Shown in pieces: positions 1 through 8,434 of a stretch of DNA of 64,000 bases (positions are counted from its first letter, which is position 1; each line of letters starts with the position of its first letter). The notes below the pieces were generated by a model, which did not search any database, was not told where the DNA came from, and worked only from the letters and a program-made list of their open reading frames with translations. Origin of the DNA: Mycolicibacterium sp. 018/SC-01/001 (GTDB taxonomy: Bacteria; Actinomycetota; Actinomycetes; Mycobacteriales; Mycobacteriaceae); contig NZ_VKAA01000012.1 in the NCBI RefSeq assembly GCF_007096635.1, positions 114,523-178,522 on the forward strand, in the 5' to 3' direction. The translations under genes were made by a program, and so were the position numbers.

Positions 1-130
1 CGATCGCACGGAATGCAGCGTCGACGATCTCGGACCGCACCTTCTTGCGGTGTTCGCGCCAGCGTTCGCTGCGGGCGTCCACCTTGACGCCCGGCTCGTC
101 GCCTGCGCGCGCTCTCGGCCCTCGTCGCAC
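1..130 (-). CDS. TetR-family regulator, N-terminal fragment
   Basis: The minus strand encodes the beginning of a TetR-type DNA-binding domain, cut off by the window edge. After a basic stretch (ERWREHRKKVRSEIVDAAF) the sequence reaches the first helix typical of TetR N-termini. The only in-frame start is a GTG at 130, because a stop codon lies four codons upstream. Only about 43 residues are visible, so neither ligand nor target can be inferred. It diverges from menJ, which starts 151 bp away, but no clear palindrome was found between them. Confidence 0.6.
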   Translation of the reverse strand, partial: MRRGPRARAGDEPGVKVDARSERWREHRKKVRSEIVDAAFRAI

Positions 131-281
131 CCGGTCACTCTACCCGGTGGACACACGCCTGACCTGCCCTGACCTGTCGGCGGGGCGTGAACGTCACCAA
201 CGCATCACCTCGGCCACGGCGCGCGACGCGCCGCCGAATCGGTACTATCTCCGGCGACAGCCGCGCAACGAGACGAGAGAT

Positions 282-1463
282 ATGACGCAGCGATACGACC
301 TGGTCATCGCAGGCGGAGGGCCGTCGGGATCGGCAGCCGCCTGGCAGGCCGCTCAGACCGGAGCGAACGTGGTGGTGCTGGACAAGGCACAGTTCCCGCG
401 GGCCAAACCATGCGGCGACGGCCTGACCGCGCGCGCCGTGAGCTACCTGCAGAAGATGGGGCTCGCCGACGAGGTGGCCACCTATCACCGCGTCAACCGG
501 GTGACGGTGTACAGCCCCAGCCGCTGGGAGTTGTCGTTCCCCACGCGTCCGGGCATGCCCAACCACGGGCACACCGTGAGTCGTGAGCACCTCGACACCA
601 CGCTGCTCAAGCACGCCGAGTCGGCCGGGGCCGAGGTGAGACAGGGCGCCGAGGTGGCCGGCCCCGAGCTCGACGCCAACGGACGCGTCATCGGTGTCGT
701 CCTCAAGAGCGGCGAGAAGGTCTACGGCGACGCGGTGATCGCCGCCGACGGTGCCTACTCCCCCATCAAGCGCGCCTTGAAGATCGACTCGGAGTACAAC
801 GGCTACTCGGCGATCGCGATCCGCTCCGAGATGCCGGCCAATCGTGCCGACTCCGACAGCCTCGACATCTACCTGAAGCTGCAGTTCCAGGGTGATCAGC
901 TGCCCGGCTACGGCTGGGTGTTCCCAATGGGCAACGGCATCTTCAACATCGGCCTTGGCTATGTGAACAGCTACAAGAACTGGCAGTCGATCAACGCCAC
1001 CCAGTTCCTGGGCGATTTCCTGCGCACGCTGCCCCGCGAATGGGATCTGCCGCCCATCGAGGAGTTGAAGAAGAACAAGAGCGTGCGGGCGTGGCGATTG
1101 CCGATGGGATTCACCGCGTGGCCGGCGTGGCGCCCGGGTGTGCTGTTCACCGGCGACTCGCTGGGCGCGGGCAAACCCGCCTCCGGCGCAGGCATCTCGA
1201 AGGCGCTGGAATCCGGGCTAGCCGCCGGTGAGTGCGCGATCGCTGCGCTGACCAACGGCGGACCCGACGACTTCACCAACTACGGTCAGCGCATGGAAGC
1301 CGCGTGGGGCCGGGAGTACAAACGCGGCAGGTACTTCCACAAGCTCGCGGGCATTCCCGCGGTCGCCAACAACGGCATCAAGCTGATCGACAACGCCTTC
1401 TTCCGCGATCGGATGCTCAAGGCTTTGTACAAGAAGGCTCAGGGCCCGCAGCACACCTATTAG
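282..1463 (+). CDS. menJ: Menaquinone reductase MenJ (geranylgeranyl reductase family)
   Basis: A 393-residue FAD-dependent oxidoreductase of the geranylgeranyl reductase family. In mycobacteria MenJ partly saturates the isoprenyl tail of menaquinone (MK-9 to MK-9(II-H2)) at the membrane. Visible features are the N-terminal dinucleotide-binding motif (IAGGGPSGSAAAW), the family motif KPCGDGLTARA around residue 45, GWVFP in the middle and the second FAD contact (FTGDSLGAGKPASGAG). I start it at the ATG at 282, preceded by a purine-rich GAGACGAGAG, because the reading frame upstream has no similarity to the family. The length is close to the M. tuberculosis protein (about 408 residues, recalled). 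It is transcribed alone. Confidence 0.9.
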   Translation: MTQRYDLVIAGGGPSGSAAAWQAAQTGANVVVLDKAQFPRAKPCGDGLTARAVSYLQKMGLADEVATYHRVNRVTVYSPSRWELSFPTRPGMPNHGHTVSREHLDTTLLKHAESAGAEVRQGAEVAGPELDANGRVIGVVLKSGEKVYGDAVIAADGAYSPIKRALKIDSEYNGYSAIAIRSEMPANRADSDSLDIYLKLQFQGDQLPGYGWVFPMGNGIFNIGLGYVNSYKNWQSINATQFLGDFLRTLPREWDLPPIEELKKNKSVRAWRLPMGFTAWPAWRPGVLFTGDSLGAGKPASGAGISKALESGLAAGECAIAALTNGGPDDFTNYGQRMEAAWGREYKRGRYFHKLAGIPAVANNGIKLIDNAFFRDRMLKALYKKAQGPQHTY

Positions 1464-1565
1464 GAGCCACCCCGCCGCAGTGTCGGCGCCCCGCCGGGTG
1501 TTGGAGTGACAGTCCACACCCGGCGGTGTGGTTTTCGTGTCAGTGGACGGCGCTACAGTCCCGCC

Positions 1566-1982
1566 ATGGAGCAACGCATCAGCCTGATCACGCTCGGCGT
1601 CGACGATCTCGCGCGGGCGCGCCGTTTCTACGAAGAGGGCCTGGGCTGGCAGCCCCGCGATGCGCCCGAAGGGGTGGTGTTCTACCAGCTGCCCGGCATC
1701 GCGCTGGCGTTGTTCGGCCGCGCCGATCTGGCCGAGGACGCCCACCACGCCGTCGACGGGCGGTTCAGCGGCATCACGATAGCGATCAATCACCGCACGG
1801 AGGCCGAGGTCGACGCCGCGCTCGAGCAGGCCGTGGCCGCGGGAGCCACGTTGCTCAAGCCGGCCGAGCGGGTGTTCTGGGGCGGGTACTCCGGCTACTT
1901 CGCCGACCCGGACGGTCACGTCTGGGAAGTGGCGCTGAACCCGGCATGGACCATCAACGACGACGGCACGCTGACGATCTAA
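1566..1982 (+). CDS. VOC-superfamily (glyoxalase/bleomycin-resistance fold) protein
   Basis: A 138-residue protein with the paired beta-alpha-beta-beta-beta layout of the vicinal oxygen chelate fold: an opening strand ISLITLGVDDLARARRFYEE and a closing SGYFADPDGHVWEVALNP. The C-terminal Glu of VWEVA is the usual metal-ligand position, but the first-half ligand is not obvious, so enzymatic activity is uncertain. The substrate is unknown. The ATG at 1566 matches the usual start of the fold. Its stop overlaps the stop of the convergent F420 oxidoreductase by a few bases, which may make the two transcripts antisense to each other at their ends. Confidence 0.8.
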   Translation: MEQRISLITLGVDDLARARRFYEEGLGWQPRDAPEGVVFYQLPGIALALFGRADLAEDAHHAVDGRFSGITIAINHRTEAEVDAALEQAVAAGATLLKPAERVFWGGYSGYFADPDGHVWEVALNPAWTINDDGTLTI

Positions 1983-2848
1983 CGCGCCGAGGCGCCGATG
2001 ATTTCGTCCGCCACCCAGTGCGCGACGGCCTGCGGGTAGGGCGCCGAGAGCATCAGCACGAGATGCTCGAAGCCGGCATCGACCGCTTCGCGGATCGCGT
2101 CCCGGGTGTCCGCTGGCCGCTCGTAGGACACCGGTAGCGCGATCGAGCGGCGAATCTCGGCCGGGTCCCGTCCGATGTCGGCGCAATAGCGGTCCAGCAT
2201 CGCGCTCCGGCCGGCGGCGTCGGCGATGTCACCTCCCGGGATGTTCCAGACGTCTGCATGCTCTGCGGCCACGCGCAGGGTGGCCTTCGCGCGGCCGCCG
2301 ATGACGATCGGCGGATGGGGCCGCTGGACGGGCTTCGGGTTGCCGAACGCTCCGGTGACCTGATGGTGGGTGCCGGGAAAGTCGAACGGAGCGTCGGCGG
2401 TCCACAGCCGTCGAATCAACGCGCAGGATTCGGCGAGGCTCGCCACGGCGTCGTCGGCGTCTGAGTACGGCAGGCCGTGCGCGTCGTACTCACGCCGGGC
2501 GAGGGGGTGACTCGGCCGCGAACCAGCGCCGATCCCGAAGTCGAGGCGTCCATCGGACACCACATCAACCGTCGTCGCGATCTTCGCGAGCATCGCCGGG
2601 GGCCGAAACCTGTTGCTGGTGACGAGCAACCCGATACGCAGCCGCTCGGTCTGCGCGGCAAGCGCCGACAGCAGAGTCCATCCCTCGAAGATCGGGCCGT
2701 CGAGGCTGCCCGCGATCGGCAGGAGGTGGTCGAACAACCACGCGGAGGCAATGTCGGGCACGCCATCGGCCTCGAGCCACACGCGGACCACGTCGCGGTA
2801 GTCGACCTGCTGCGGAGCGGTCATGATTCCGAATTCTGGGTGCGACAC
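1979..2848 (-). CDS. LLM-class F420-dependent oxidoreductase
   Basis: A 289-residue luciferase-like TIM-barrel protein. In mycobacteria such proteins normally use coenzyme F420. Visible blocks are SAWLFDHLLPI, TERLRIGLLVTSNRFRPPAMLAK with the strand that carries the cis-peptide region, DFGIGAGSRPSHPLA and the late PPIVIGGRAKATLRVAAEHADVWN as shorter pieces. The reaction is unknown. I choose the GTG at 2848, because AAGGA lies 8 bases upstream; an in-frame ATG at 2887 would extend the protein over the operator region. It diverges from a TetR gene across a clear palindrome, so that regulator probably controls it. Confidence 0.85.
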   Translation of the reverse strand: MSHPEFGIMTAPQQVDYRDVVRVWLEADGVPDIASAWLFDHLLPIAGSLDGPIFEGWTLLSALAAQTERLRIGLLVTSNRFRPPAMLAKIATTVDVVSDGRLDFGIGAGSRPSHPLARREYDAHGLPYSDADDAVASLAESCALIRRLWTADAPFDFPGTHHQVTGAFGNPKPVQRPHPPIVIGGRAKATLRVAAEHADVWNIPGGDIADAAGRSAMLDRYCADIGRDPAEIRRSIALPVSYERPADTRDAIREAVDAGFEHLVLMLSAPYPQAVAHWVADEIIGASAR

Positions 2849-2897
2849 GGCGAGGGTCCTTCGTCTCGTAGCCCGTCGGGCTGCCATGATGGTAAAC

Positions 2898-2938
2898 GGA
2901 ACACTGTTCCTCTAAATACGATACGGATCAGCGTTCCG
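2898..2938. promoter_or_regulatory. TetR operator between divergent LLM and TetR genes
   Basis: GGAACACTGTTCC at 2898-2910 is a palindrome with perfect 6-bp arms (GGAACA/TGTTCC). A second, imperfect copy, CGGATCAGCGTTCCG, lies at 2924-2938, with its centre 27 bp away. The spacer is AT-rich compared with its surroundings. Paired palindromes between a TetR gene and its divergent neighbour normally bind the local regulator, here probably the product of the gene at 2965. Confidence 0.65.
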
Positions 2939-2964
2939 TTTGTGCAACCCGGCGAGGGAGGACG

Positions 2965-3546
2965 ATGGCCGAGGTGGACGCGCCACGCAAGCGGGCCGAC
3001 GCGAGGCGCAACGAGCGCACCCTGCTCGACGCCGCCGCAGCGGCCTTCGTCGAATCCGGCATCGAGGTGCCGGTGCGGGCCGTCGCCGCCCGCGCCGGCG
3101 TCGGCGTCGGCACCATTTACCGCCACTTCCCCACCCGGGCAGATCTGGTGATCGCCGTCTTCCGGCATCAGGTGGAGGGCTGCGCCGAGGCGGGAAGCGC
3201 TCTGCTCGAACAGCATTCGCCCTACACGGCGCTGCAGCTGTGGATCGACATGTTCGTCGACTTCCTCGTGACCAAACACGGTCTCGCGGCGGCACTGCAG
3301 TCGGACAACGCCCAATTCGAGGCCTTGCACACGTACTTTCTCGACCGTCTGCTGCCCGTCGCGACGCGACTGCTGGAGCAGGCCGCCGCCGCGGGCGAGA
3401 TCCGGCCAGACGTCGACGCCTACGAGTTCCTGCGGGGCGTCGGCAATTTGTGCGTCGGCGCCGAGACAGACGACAGGTATGACGCACGCCGGGTGGTCGG
3501 CCTGCTGGTCGCTGGCCTCACCGCGTCGCGCACGCCGACGGCCTGA
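2965..3546 (+). CDS. TetR-family transcriptional repressor
   Basis: A 193-residue TetR protein. The helix-turn-helix lies at about residues 35-60 (VPVRAVAARAGVGVGTIYRH), followed by the usual FPTRADLVIAVF, and an alpha-helical ligand domain fills the rest. The ATG at 2965 follows a good Shine-Dalgarno (GAGGGAGGA). It diverges from the F420-dependent oxidoreductase across the GGAACA-N-TGTTCC palindrome, so autoregulation plus control of that enzyme is the simplest reading. The ligand cannot be told from the sequence. Confidence 0.9.
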   Translation: MAEVDAPRKRADARRNERTLLDAAAAAFVESGIEVPVRAVAARAGVGVGTIYRHFPTRADLVIAVFRHQVEGCAEAGSALLEQHSPYTALQLWIDMFVDFLVTKHGLAAALQSDNAQFEALHTYFLDRLLPVATRLLEQAAAAGEIRPDVDAYEFLRGVGNLCVGAETDDRYDARRVVGLLVAGLTASRTPTA

Positions 3547-3558
3547 GCGCGGCCGACG

Positions 3559-4296
3559 TCAGCGGGCCCGGCGACCGGGCTTGCGGGGCTTTCCTGGCGT
3601 GCGGGCGACCTTGCCGGCCGCGGCCCGGGCGGCCTGCTTGGCCAGGGTCTTCTCGCGAGCGGTGCGCTTGGGCGCCGGCTGCGCTTGACCGCGAGACGAG
3701 CCCGGTTTGCGGCCGCGGACGACGCCGATGAAGTCGTCGACGAGCGCCGACTGCGGCCCTTCTGGCACGGCGAGCGCGACAGCGCAGGTGGGTGCGTCGG
3801 CGATCGGCCGGTAGGTGACGTCCTTGCGGTGGTACAGGCGCGCCAGGGACTGCGGCACGACCAACAGTCCCATTCCGGCTGCGACGAGTTCGGTTGCCGC
3901 TGCTGTGTTTTCGGGTCGATGCTCGACCGGTTCGCCGGGCGCGTCGGGCCAATCGACGACGTCGTCGAGGGGCAGGAGCCGTGGTTCACCGGCGAGGTCG
4001 GCAGCGGCGATCTCGTCCGCGGCGCTCAGGAGGTGGTCTGCCGGGACGACGGCCACTGTGGTCTCGGCGTAGAGCGGGATGACGGCAAGGCCGGAGGTGT
4101 CGGTGGGCAGCCGCAGGACTGCGACGTCGACGGTCCCAGAGCGCACCGCGTCGGCCGCCTCGGCCGCGGGGATGGTCGCAAGTTCGAGGCGAACATCGGG
4201 ATGCCGCTGGCCCCACAGCCGCGCCCATTTGGCGGGCGTCCCGCCTGGAATGTAGCCGACCGTGAGCGTGGGCTGCGACGGCGGGACCATCGCCAC
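3559..4296 (-). CDS. LysR-type effector-binding domain without DNA-binding domain, basic C-terminal tail
   Basis: A 245-residue protein that starts directly in a LysR substrate-binding domain (PTLTVGYIPGGTPAKWARLW, then VDVAVLRLPTDTSGLAVIPL and VAAGMGLLVVPQSLARLY). The winged helix that opens every normal LysR regulator is absent. After residue about 195 comes a tail rich in Lys, Arg, Ala and Pro (for example RTAREKTLAKQAARAAAGK), reminiscent of nucleic-acid-binding tails. The start is GTG at 4296 or ATG at 4290. It diverges from a DUF5997 gene with only 23 bp between starts. The family is known in actinobacteria, but I know of no function. A frameshifted LysR gene is unlikely, because no helix-turn-helix appears upstream. 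Confidence 0.75.
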   Translation of the reverse strand: MAMVPPSQPTLTVGYIPGGTPAKWARLWGQRHPDVRLELATIPAAEAADAVRSGTVDVAVLRLPTDTSGLAVIPLYAETTVAVVPADHLLSAADEIAAADLAGEPRLLPLDDVVDWPDAPGEPVEHRPENTAAATELVAAGMGLLVVPQSLARLYHRKDVTYRPIADAPTCAVALAVPEGPQSALVDDFIGVVRGRKPGSSRGQAQPAPKRTAREKTLAKQAARAAAGKVARTPGKPRKPGRRAR

Positions 4297-4319
4297 AGGT
4301 TACCGATACCCTGAGCGGC

Positions 4320-4706
4320 ATGAGTAGGCCGAATTCCCAGTCCATGAAACCCGCCACTGCGGCGAAGAAACTGGACGTCTACCTGCCGGCGACACCCGCC
4401 GAATTCCAGAGCAACGCGATCACCCGTGACGAGTTGGCTGCGCTCCAGTCCGATCCGCCGCCGTGGCTGCAGGAGCTGCGTAAGAACGGCCCGCACCCGA
4501 AGAACCTGGTGGCCGCGAAGCTGGGCGTCTCGATCGCGGGCCTTGCCCGCGGCGGGGTCACCGAGGCGCTGACCACCGAGCAGATCGACGCGCTGCTCGC
4601 CGACAAGCCGGAGTGGCTAATCGCCGAACGCGAGAGCTACCAGAACGTGCTGCGCGAGGATCGCCGGCTGAAGGCTGTGCGGGCGGAACAGGCCGCCGAC
4701 CGCTGA
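4320..4706 (+). CDS. DUF5997 family protein
   Basis: A 128-residue actinobacterial protein of unknown function. It begins with KPATAAKKLDVYLPATPAEF, continues with a motif around DPPPWLQELRKNGPHPKN, and has a segment VAAKLGVSIAGLARGGV that resembles a helix-turn-helix. It ends in a charged helix. No signal peptide or membrane segment is visible. It diverges from the LysR-like effector-domain protein with 23 bp between the starts, so the two probably share one promoter region and may act together. A VOC protein follows 8 bp downstream on the same strand. Confidence 0.75.
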   Translation: MSRPNSQSMKPATAAKKLDVYLPATPAEFQSNAITRDELAALQSDPPPWLQELRKNGPHPKNLVAAKLGVSIAGLARGGVTEALTTEQIDALLADKPEWLIAERESYQNVLREDRRLKAVRAEQAADR

Positions 4707-4714
4707 GCAGAACG

Positions 4715-5089
4715 ATGCCGCCACTCACTGTCCTGGAGCTCTATGTCAGCGACCTCGAACGGTCCCGCCGCTTCTATACGTGCCTCGGTCTGACCTTCAC
4801 ACGCGAGCAGTACGGCGACCGGCCCGTCCACTACGCCACTCTGGTGGATGGCGACATCATCCTGCGCCTGCTCCCAGCGGGCGAGGGTCCACCGACTCGG
4901 ACACGCCTGGGCTTCGCATTGACAAGCCCTGGCGCCGTGGCCGAGACAGTAGGCGCCACACGCTATTCCGTGAAGGATCGGCGCGGGATGCTCCTGACCG
5001 CGCTCGACCCGGACGGCAACGTCGTCGAGTTGACGTCCCTCACCGATTTCGAACGCGACTTCGGACGATCAGCGAGCCCCGATGCGTGA
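4715..5089 (+). CDS. VOC-superfamily protein
   Basis: A 124-residue glyoxalase-fold protein. The first half is LTVLELYVSDLERSRRFYTC and the last is LLTALDPDGNVVELTSL, where the Glu of VVELT takes the metal-ligand position. It starts at the ATG at 4715, only 8 bp after the stop of the DUF5997 gene, and is probably cotranscribed with it. The substrate is unknown. A long hairpin at 5094-5148 follows immediately and probably ends the transcript. Confidence 0.75.
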   Translation: MPPLTVLELYVSDLERSRRFYTCLGLTFTREQYGDRPVHYATLVDGDIILRLLPAGEGPPTRTRLGFALTSPGAVAETVGATRYSVKDRRGMLLTALDPDGNVVELTSLTDFERDFGRSASPDA

Positions 5090-5093
5090 CTCC

Positions 5094-5148
5094 GACTGTG
5101 CGAAACCATCCGCCTGCCGCGGCGAGTCGCGGATGACATCGCACAGTC
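5094..5148. terminator. Bidirectional hairpin terminator between convergent genes
   Basis: GACTGTGCG (5094-5102) pairs perfectly with CGCACAGTC (5140-5148), and ATCCGC (5108-5113) with GCGGAT (5129-5134), separated by small internal loops. It sits between the stops of the VOC gene and nrdE. It has no U-run, as is common for mycobacterial I-shaped terminators, so the call rests on position and stem length. Confidence 0.7.
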
Positions 5149-5157
5149 GAGATGGCG

Positions 5158-7326
5158 TCACAGCATGCAGCTGACGCAATTTTCGACCTCAGTGCCCTGG
5201 AGCGCCATCTGCCGCAGCCGGATGTAGTACAGCGTCTTGATTCCCTTGCGCCAGGCGTAGATCTGCGCCTTGTTCACGTCGCGGGTGGTGGCGGTGTCCT
5301 TGAAGAACAGCGTCAGGCTCAACCCCTGATCCACGTGCTGGGTGGCCGCGGCGTAGGTGTCGATGATCTTCTCGTACCCGATCTCGTAGGCATCCTGGTA
5401 GTACTCCAGGTTGTCGTTGGTCAGGTACGGCGCCGGGTAGTAGACGCGACCGATCTTGCCTTCCTTGCGGATCTCGATCTTGCTCGCCACCGGGTGGATC
5501 GAGCTGGTCGAGTGGTTGATGTAGCTGATCGATCCGGTCGGCGGAACCGCCTGCAGGTTCTGGTTGTAGACGCCGTGCTCCTGCACCGACTCCTTGAGCC
5601 GCTTCCAGTCGTCCTGGTTCGGGATGCGGATGCCGGCGTCGGCGAAGATCTGCCGCACCTTATCGGTGGCCGGCTCCCACACCTGCTCGGTGTACTTGTC
5701 GAAGAACTCCCCTGACGCGTACTTCGAGCGCTCGAACCCACCGAAGGCCCGACCCCGTTCGATCGCAATGCGATTCGACGCCCGCAGCGCGTGGTAGAGC
5801 ACCGTGTAGAAGTACATGTTGGTGAAGTCCACTCCCTCGTCGGACCCGTAGAAGATCCGCTCCCGGGCGAGGTATCCGTGCAGGTTCATCTGTCCCAGGC
5901 CGATCGCGTGGGATTCGTTGTTGCCCTGCTCGATCGAGGGCACCGACGTGATCGAGGTCTGGTCGCTCACCGCGGTCAGCGCGCGGATGGACACCTCGAT
6001 GGTCTGCGCGAAGTCCGGCGAATCCATGGCCTTGGCGATGTTCAGCGAGCCGAGGTTGCAGGAGATGTCCTTGCCGACCTTGGAGTACGAGAGGTCGTCG
6101 TTGAACTCCGAGGGCGTGGACACCTGCAGAATTTCCGAGCACAGGTTGCTGTGGGTGATCTTGCCGTCGATGGGGTTGGCCCGATTCACCGTGTCCTCGA
6201 ACATGATGTAGGGGTAACCGGATTCGAACTGCAGCTCGGCGAGGGTCTGGAAGAACTCGCGCGCCTTGATCTTCGTCTTGCGGATGCGCGCGTCGTCGAC
6301 CATCTCGTAGTACTTCTCGGTCACCGAGATGTCGGCGAACGGCACGCCGTAGACGCGCTCGACGTCGTACGGCGAGAACAGGTACATGTCCTCGTTGTTC
6401 TTGGCCAGCTCGAACGTGATGTCCGGAATCACCACACCCAGCGACAGCGTCTTGATGCGGATCTTCTCGTCGGCGTTCTCGCGCTTGGTGTCGAGGAACC
6501 GGTAGATGTCGGGATGGTGCGCATGCAGGTACACCGCGCCCGCCCCCTGGCGCGCGCCGAGCTGGTTGGCATAGGAGAACGAGTCCTCGAGCAGCTTCAT
6601 GATCGGGATGACACCCGAGCTCTGGTTCTCGATGTTCTTGATCGGCGCACCGTGCTCGCGAATGTTGGTCAGCAGCAACGCCACTCCGCCGCCCCGCTTG
6701 GACAGCTGCAGCGCCGAGTTGATCGAGCGCCCGATCGACTCCATGTTGTCCTCGATGCGCAACAGGAAGCACGACACCGGCTCACCACGCTGCTTCTTGC
6801 CCGAGTTGAGGAACGTGGGCGTGGCCGGCTGGAAGCGGCCGTCCATGATCTCGTCGACCAGCTTCTCGGCCAATGTGGTGTCGCCGGAGGCCAGCGTCAG
6901 CGCGACCATCACCACGCGATCTTCGAAGCGCTCGAGGTAGCGCTTACCGTCGAACGTCTTGAGCGTGTACGACGTGTAGTACTTGAACGCGCCGAGGAAC
7001 GTCGGGAAGCGGAACTTCTTCGCGTAGGCGCGGTCGAGCAGCGTCTTGACGAAGTTGCGCGAGTACTGGTCGAGCACCTCGCGCTCGTAGTAGTCCTTCT
7101 CGATCAGGTAATCGAGCTTCTCGTCCTGGCTGTGGAAGAAGACCGTGTTCTGGTTGACGTGCTGCAGGAAGTACTCCCGTGCCGCCTGGACGTCCTTGTC
7201 GAACTGGATCTTGCCGTCGGCGTCGTACAGATTCAGCATCGCGTTCAGGGCGTGGTAATCCATCTCGCCCGGGAGCGCGTGCACGCCGGTGGTTACAGGT
7301 TCTGCAGCTGTGACGGTTGGTGGCAC
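5158..7326 (-). CDS. nrdE: Ribonucleoside-diphosphate reductase class Ib, alpha subunit NrdE
   Basis: The 722-residue catalytic subunit of the class Ib (manganese or iron tyrosyl radical) ribonucleotide reductase, which makes dNDPs from NDPs with electrons from NrdH. Visible features are the substrate-site region (PATPTFLNSGKKQRGEPVSC), the NLCSEILQ segment, GLGQMNLHGYL and the C-terminal redox tail ENCVSCML with its paired cysteines. The GTG at 7326 is preceded by GGAAGGA and gives close to the length known for M. tuberculosis NrdE. It overlaps the end of nrdI by 34 bases. The small subunit gene nrdF is not adjacent and is not in this window. Confidence 0.97.
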   Translation of the reverse strand: MPPTVTAAEPVTTGVHALPGEMDYHALNAMLNLYDADGKIQFDKDVQAAREYFLQHVNQNTVFFHSQDEKLDYLIEKDYYEREVLDQYSRNFVKTLLDRAYAKKFRFPTFLGAFKYYTSYTLKTFDGKRYLERFEDRVVMVALTLASGDTTLAEKLVDEIMDGRFQPATPTFLNSGKKQRGEPVSCFLLRIEDNMESIGRSINSALQLSKRGGGVALLLTNIREHGAPIKNIENQSSGVIPIMKLLEDSFSYANQLGARQGAGAVYLHAHHPDIYRFLDTKRENADEKIRIKTLSLGVVIPDITFELAKNNEDMYLFSPYDVERVYGVPFADISVTEKYYEMVDDARIRKTKIKAREFFQTLAELQFESGYPYIMFEDTVNRANPIDGKITHSNLCSEILQVSTPSEFNDDLSYSKVGKDISCNLGSLNIAKAMDSPDFAQTIEVSIRALTAVSDQTSITSVPSIEQGNNESHAIGLGQMNLHGYLARERIFYGSDEGVDFTNMYFYTVLYHALRASNRIAIERGRAFGGFERSKYASGEFFDKYTEQVWEPATDKVRQIFADAGIRIPNQDDWKRLKESVQEHGVYNQNLQAVPPTGSISYINHSTSSIHPVASKIEIRKEGKIGRVYYPAPYLTNDNLEYYQDAYEIGYEKIIDTYAAATQHVDQGLSLTLFFKDTATTRDVNKAQIYAWRKGIKTLYYIRLRQMALQGTEVENCVSCML

Positions 7327-7739
7327 GTCTGGTCCTTCCAGAAGTCTTGTAATCCTGCGCGAACGGCGAACACATCGTCCGTCGTTCCCATGAGTTCGAA
7401 CCTGTAGAGAAACGGGACGCCGCACTTGCGTGAGACGACCACGCCGGCATAGCCGAATTCGGCGCCGAAGTTGGTGTTGCCCGCGGCGATGACGCCGCGG
7501 ATCAACGACCGGTTGTGTTCATTGTTGAGGAACGCGATGACCTGCTTGGGGACGTATCCCCCGCGGTCGGGATCGGGACCGTTGGCATGCCCGCCTCCAT
7601 AGGTGGGCAGCACCAGCACATAGGGCTCGTCGACCTGGATGCGCTCCCTCAGGGGGATGCGGATCGCGGGGAGTTCGAGCTTTTCGACGAACCGGTGCGT
7701 GTTCTCCGACACGCTGGAGAAGTAGACGAGGTTGCTCAC
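7293..7739 (-). CDS. nrdI: Flavodoxin-like NrdI
   Basis: A 148-residue flavoprotein that supplies the oxidant for assembling the manganese-tyrosyl cofactor of NrdF. The flavin phosphate loop is at the N-terminus (VYFSSVSENTHRFVEKL), followed by the YGGGHANG stretch and the NTNFG segment, both typical of NrdI. It starts at a GTG (7739) and is the middle gene of the nrdHIE operon, overlapping nrdE by 34 bases. Confidence 0.95.
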   Translation of the reverse strand: MSNLVYFSSVSENTHRFVEKLELPAIRIPLRERIQVDEPYVLVLPTYGGGHANGPDPDRGGYVPKQVIAFLNNEHNRSLIRGVIAAGNTNFGAEFGYAGVVVSRKCGVPFLYRFELMGTTDDVFAVRAGLQDFWKDQTCHQPSQLQNL

Positions 7740-7776
7740 GCTCTTCTCCTCTCGGTCGATTCGTCGGGTGGGGTGT

Positions 7777-8028
7777 CTATGCGGTGACGGCGGCCGCTGC
7801 GGCCAGGGCCTTGATGCGGTCCGGACGGAAGCCCGACCAGTGGTCGTTGCCGGCCACCACCACGGGCGCCTGCAGGTAACCCAGCGCCATCACGTAGTCG
7901 CGCGCCTCGGCGTCGACGCTGATGTCGACGACCTCGTACACGACGCCCGCCTTGTCCAGCGCCTTGTAGGTGGCGTTGCACTGCACGCACGCGGGCTTGG
8001 TGTAGACGGTGACTGTCTGTGACGTCAT
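7777..8028 (-). CDS. nrdH: Glutaredoxin-like NrdH-redoxin
   Basis: An 83-residue thioredoxin-fold electron donor for NrdE, reduced by thioredoxin reductase. The redox motif is CVQC (Cys14 and Cys17) after YTKPA, and the C-terminal WSGFRPDRI segment is the standard NrdH signature. It is the first gene of the operon. Two NrdR-like boxes lie about 210-260 bp upstream of the ATG at 8028, leaving a long leader. Confidence 0.95.
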   Translation of the reverse strand: MTSQTVTVYTKPACVQCNATYKALDKAGVVYEVVDISVDAEARDYVMALGYLQAPVVVAGNDHWSGFRPDRIKALAAAAAVTA

Positions 8029-8237
8029 GTGACGGGCTCCCCTCGAGAGAAAACTCAGCGAAAATTCTGTTACGACGACCGGTGATTCCTGACCCCTGCG
8101 AGCCACTGCGCACGCCACCTCACGACCAGTTGACCGCCGATCGACACCCCTTGTCCTCAACGTCGAACCGAGGGAGGACCTTCCCCTCAGCACCCCGTCG
8201 AGTTCAGATCGCGCCGTTCGTCGCTCTCCACCCTAAG

Positions 8238-8285
8238 GCACTAGATGTTGTGCCCCGTCAGTAGAGCACACACAACATGGTCTTA
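8238..8285 (-). promoter_or_regulatory. Paired NrdR-box-like sites upstream of nrdHIE
   Basis: On the operon strand the upstream site is TAAGACCATGTTGTGT (8285-8270) and the downstream one GCACAACATCTAGTGC (8253-8238). Their centres are 32 bp apart, about three helical turns, the spacing known for tandem NrdR boxes. The second keeps the ACA...TGT half-symmetry of the consensus well, the first less so. NrdR is the ATP/dATP-sensing repressor of ribonucleotide reductase operons. AT-rich promoter-like sequence lies just upstream (8285-8305). Confidence 0.65.
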
Positions 8286-8434
8286 ATAACACGTTTGGAA
8301 TTTTCCCTGGTCGCCTCGGTGTGTCGCGCCCGATTCGGCGTGTCCCAGATCACAGCATCACCCTCCCGTCGTCGCATCGGCCCGTCATGTCGGTCTACCA
8401 GTTGCCACCGACAGATCCGGTTCGACACACACAC

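Noticed and set aside
5791..7407. Long plus-strand frame of 538 codons opposite nrdE
   Set aside because: It is the antisense shadow of a well-conserved gene. High GC at third positions keeps such frames open, and the product is Val/Asp/Leu/Arg-rich without motifs.
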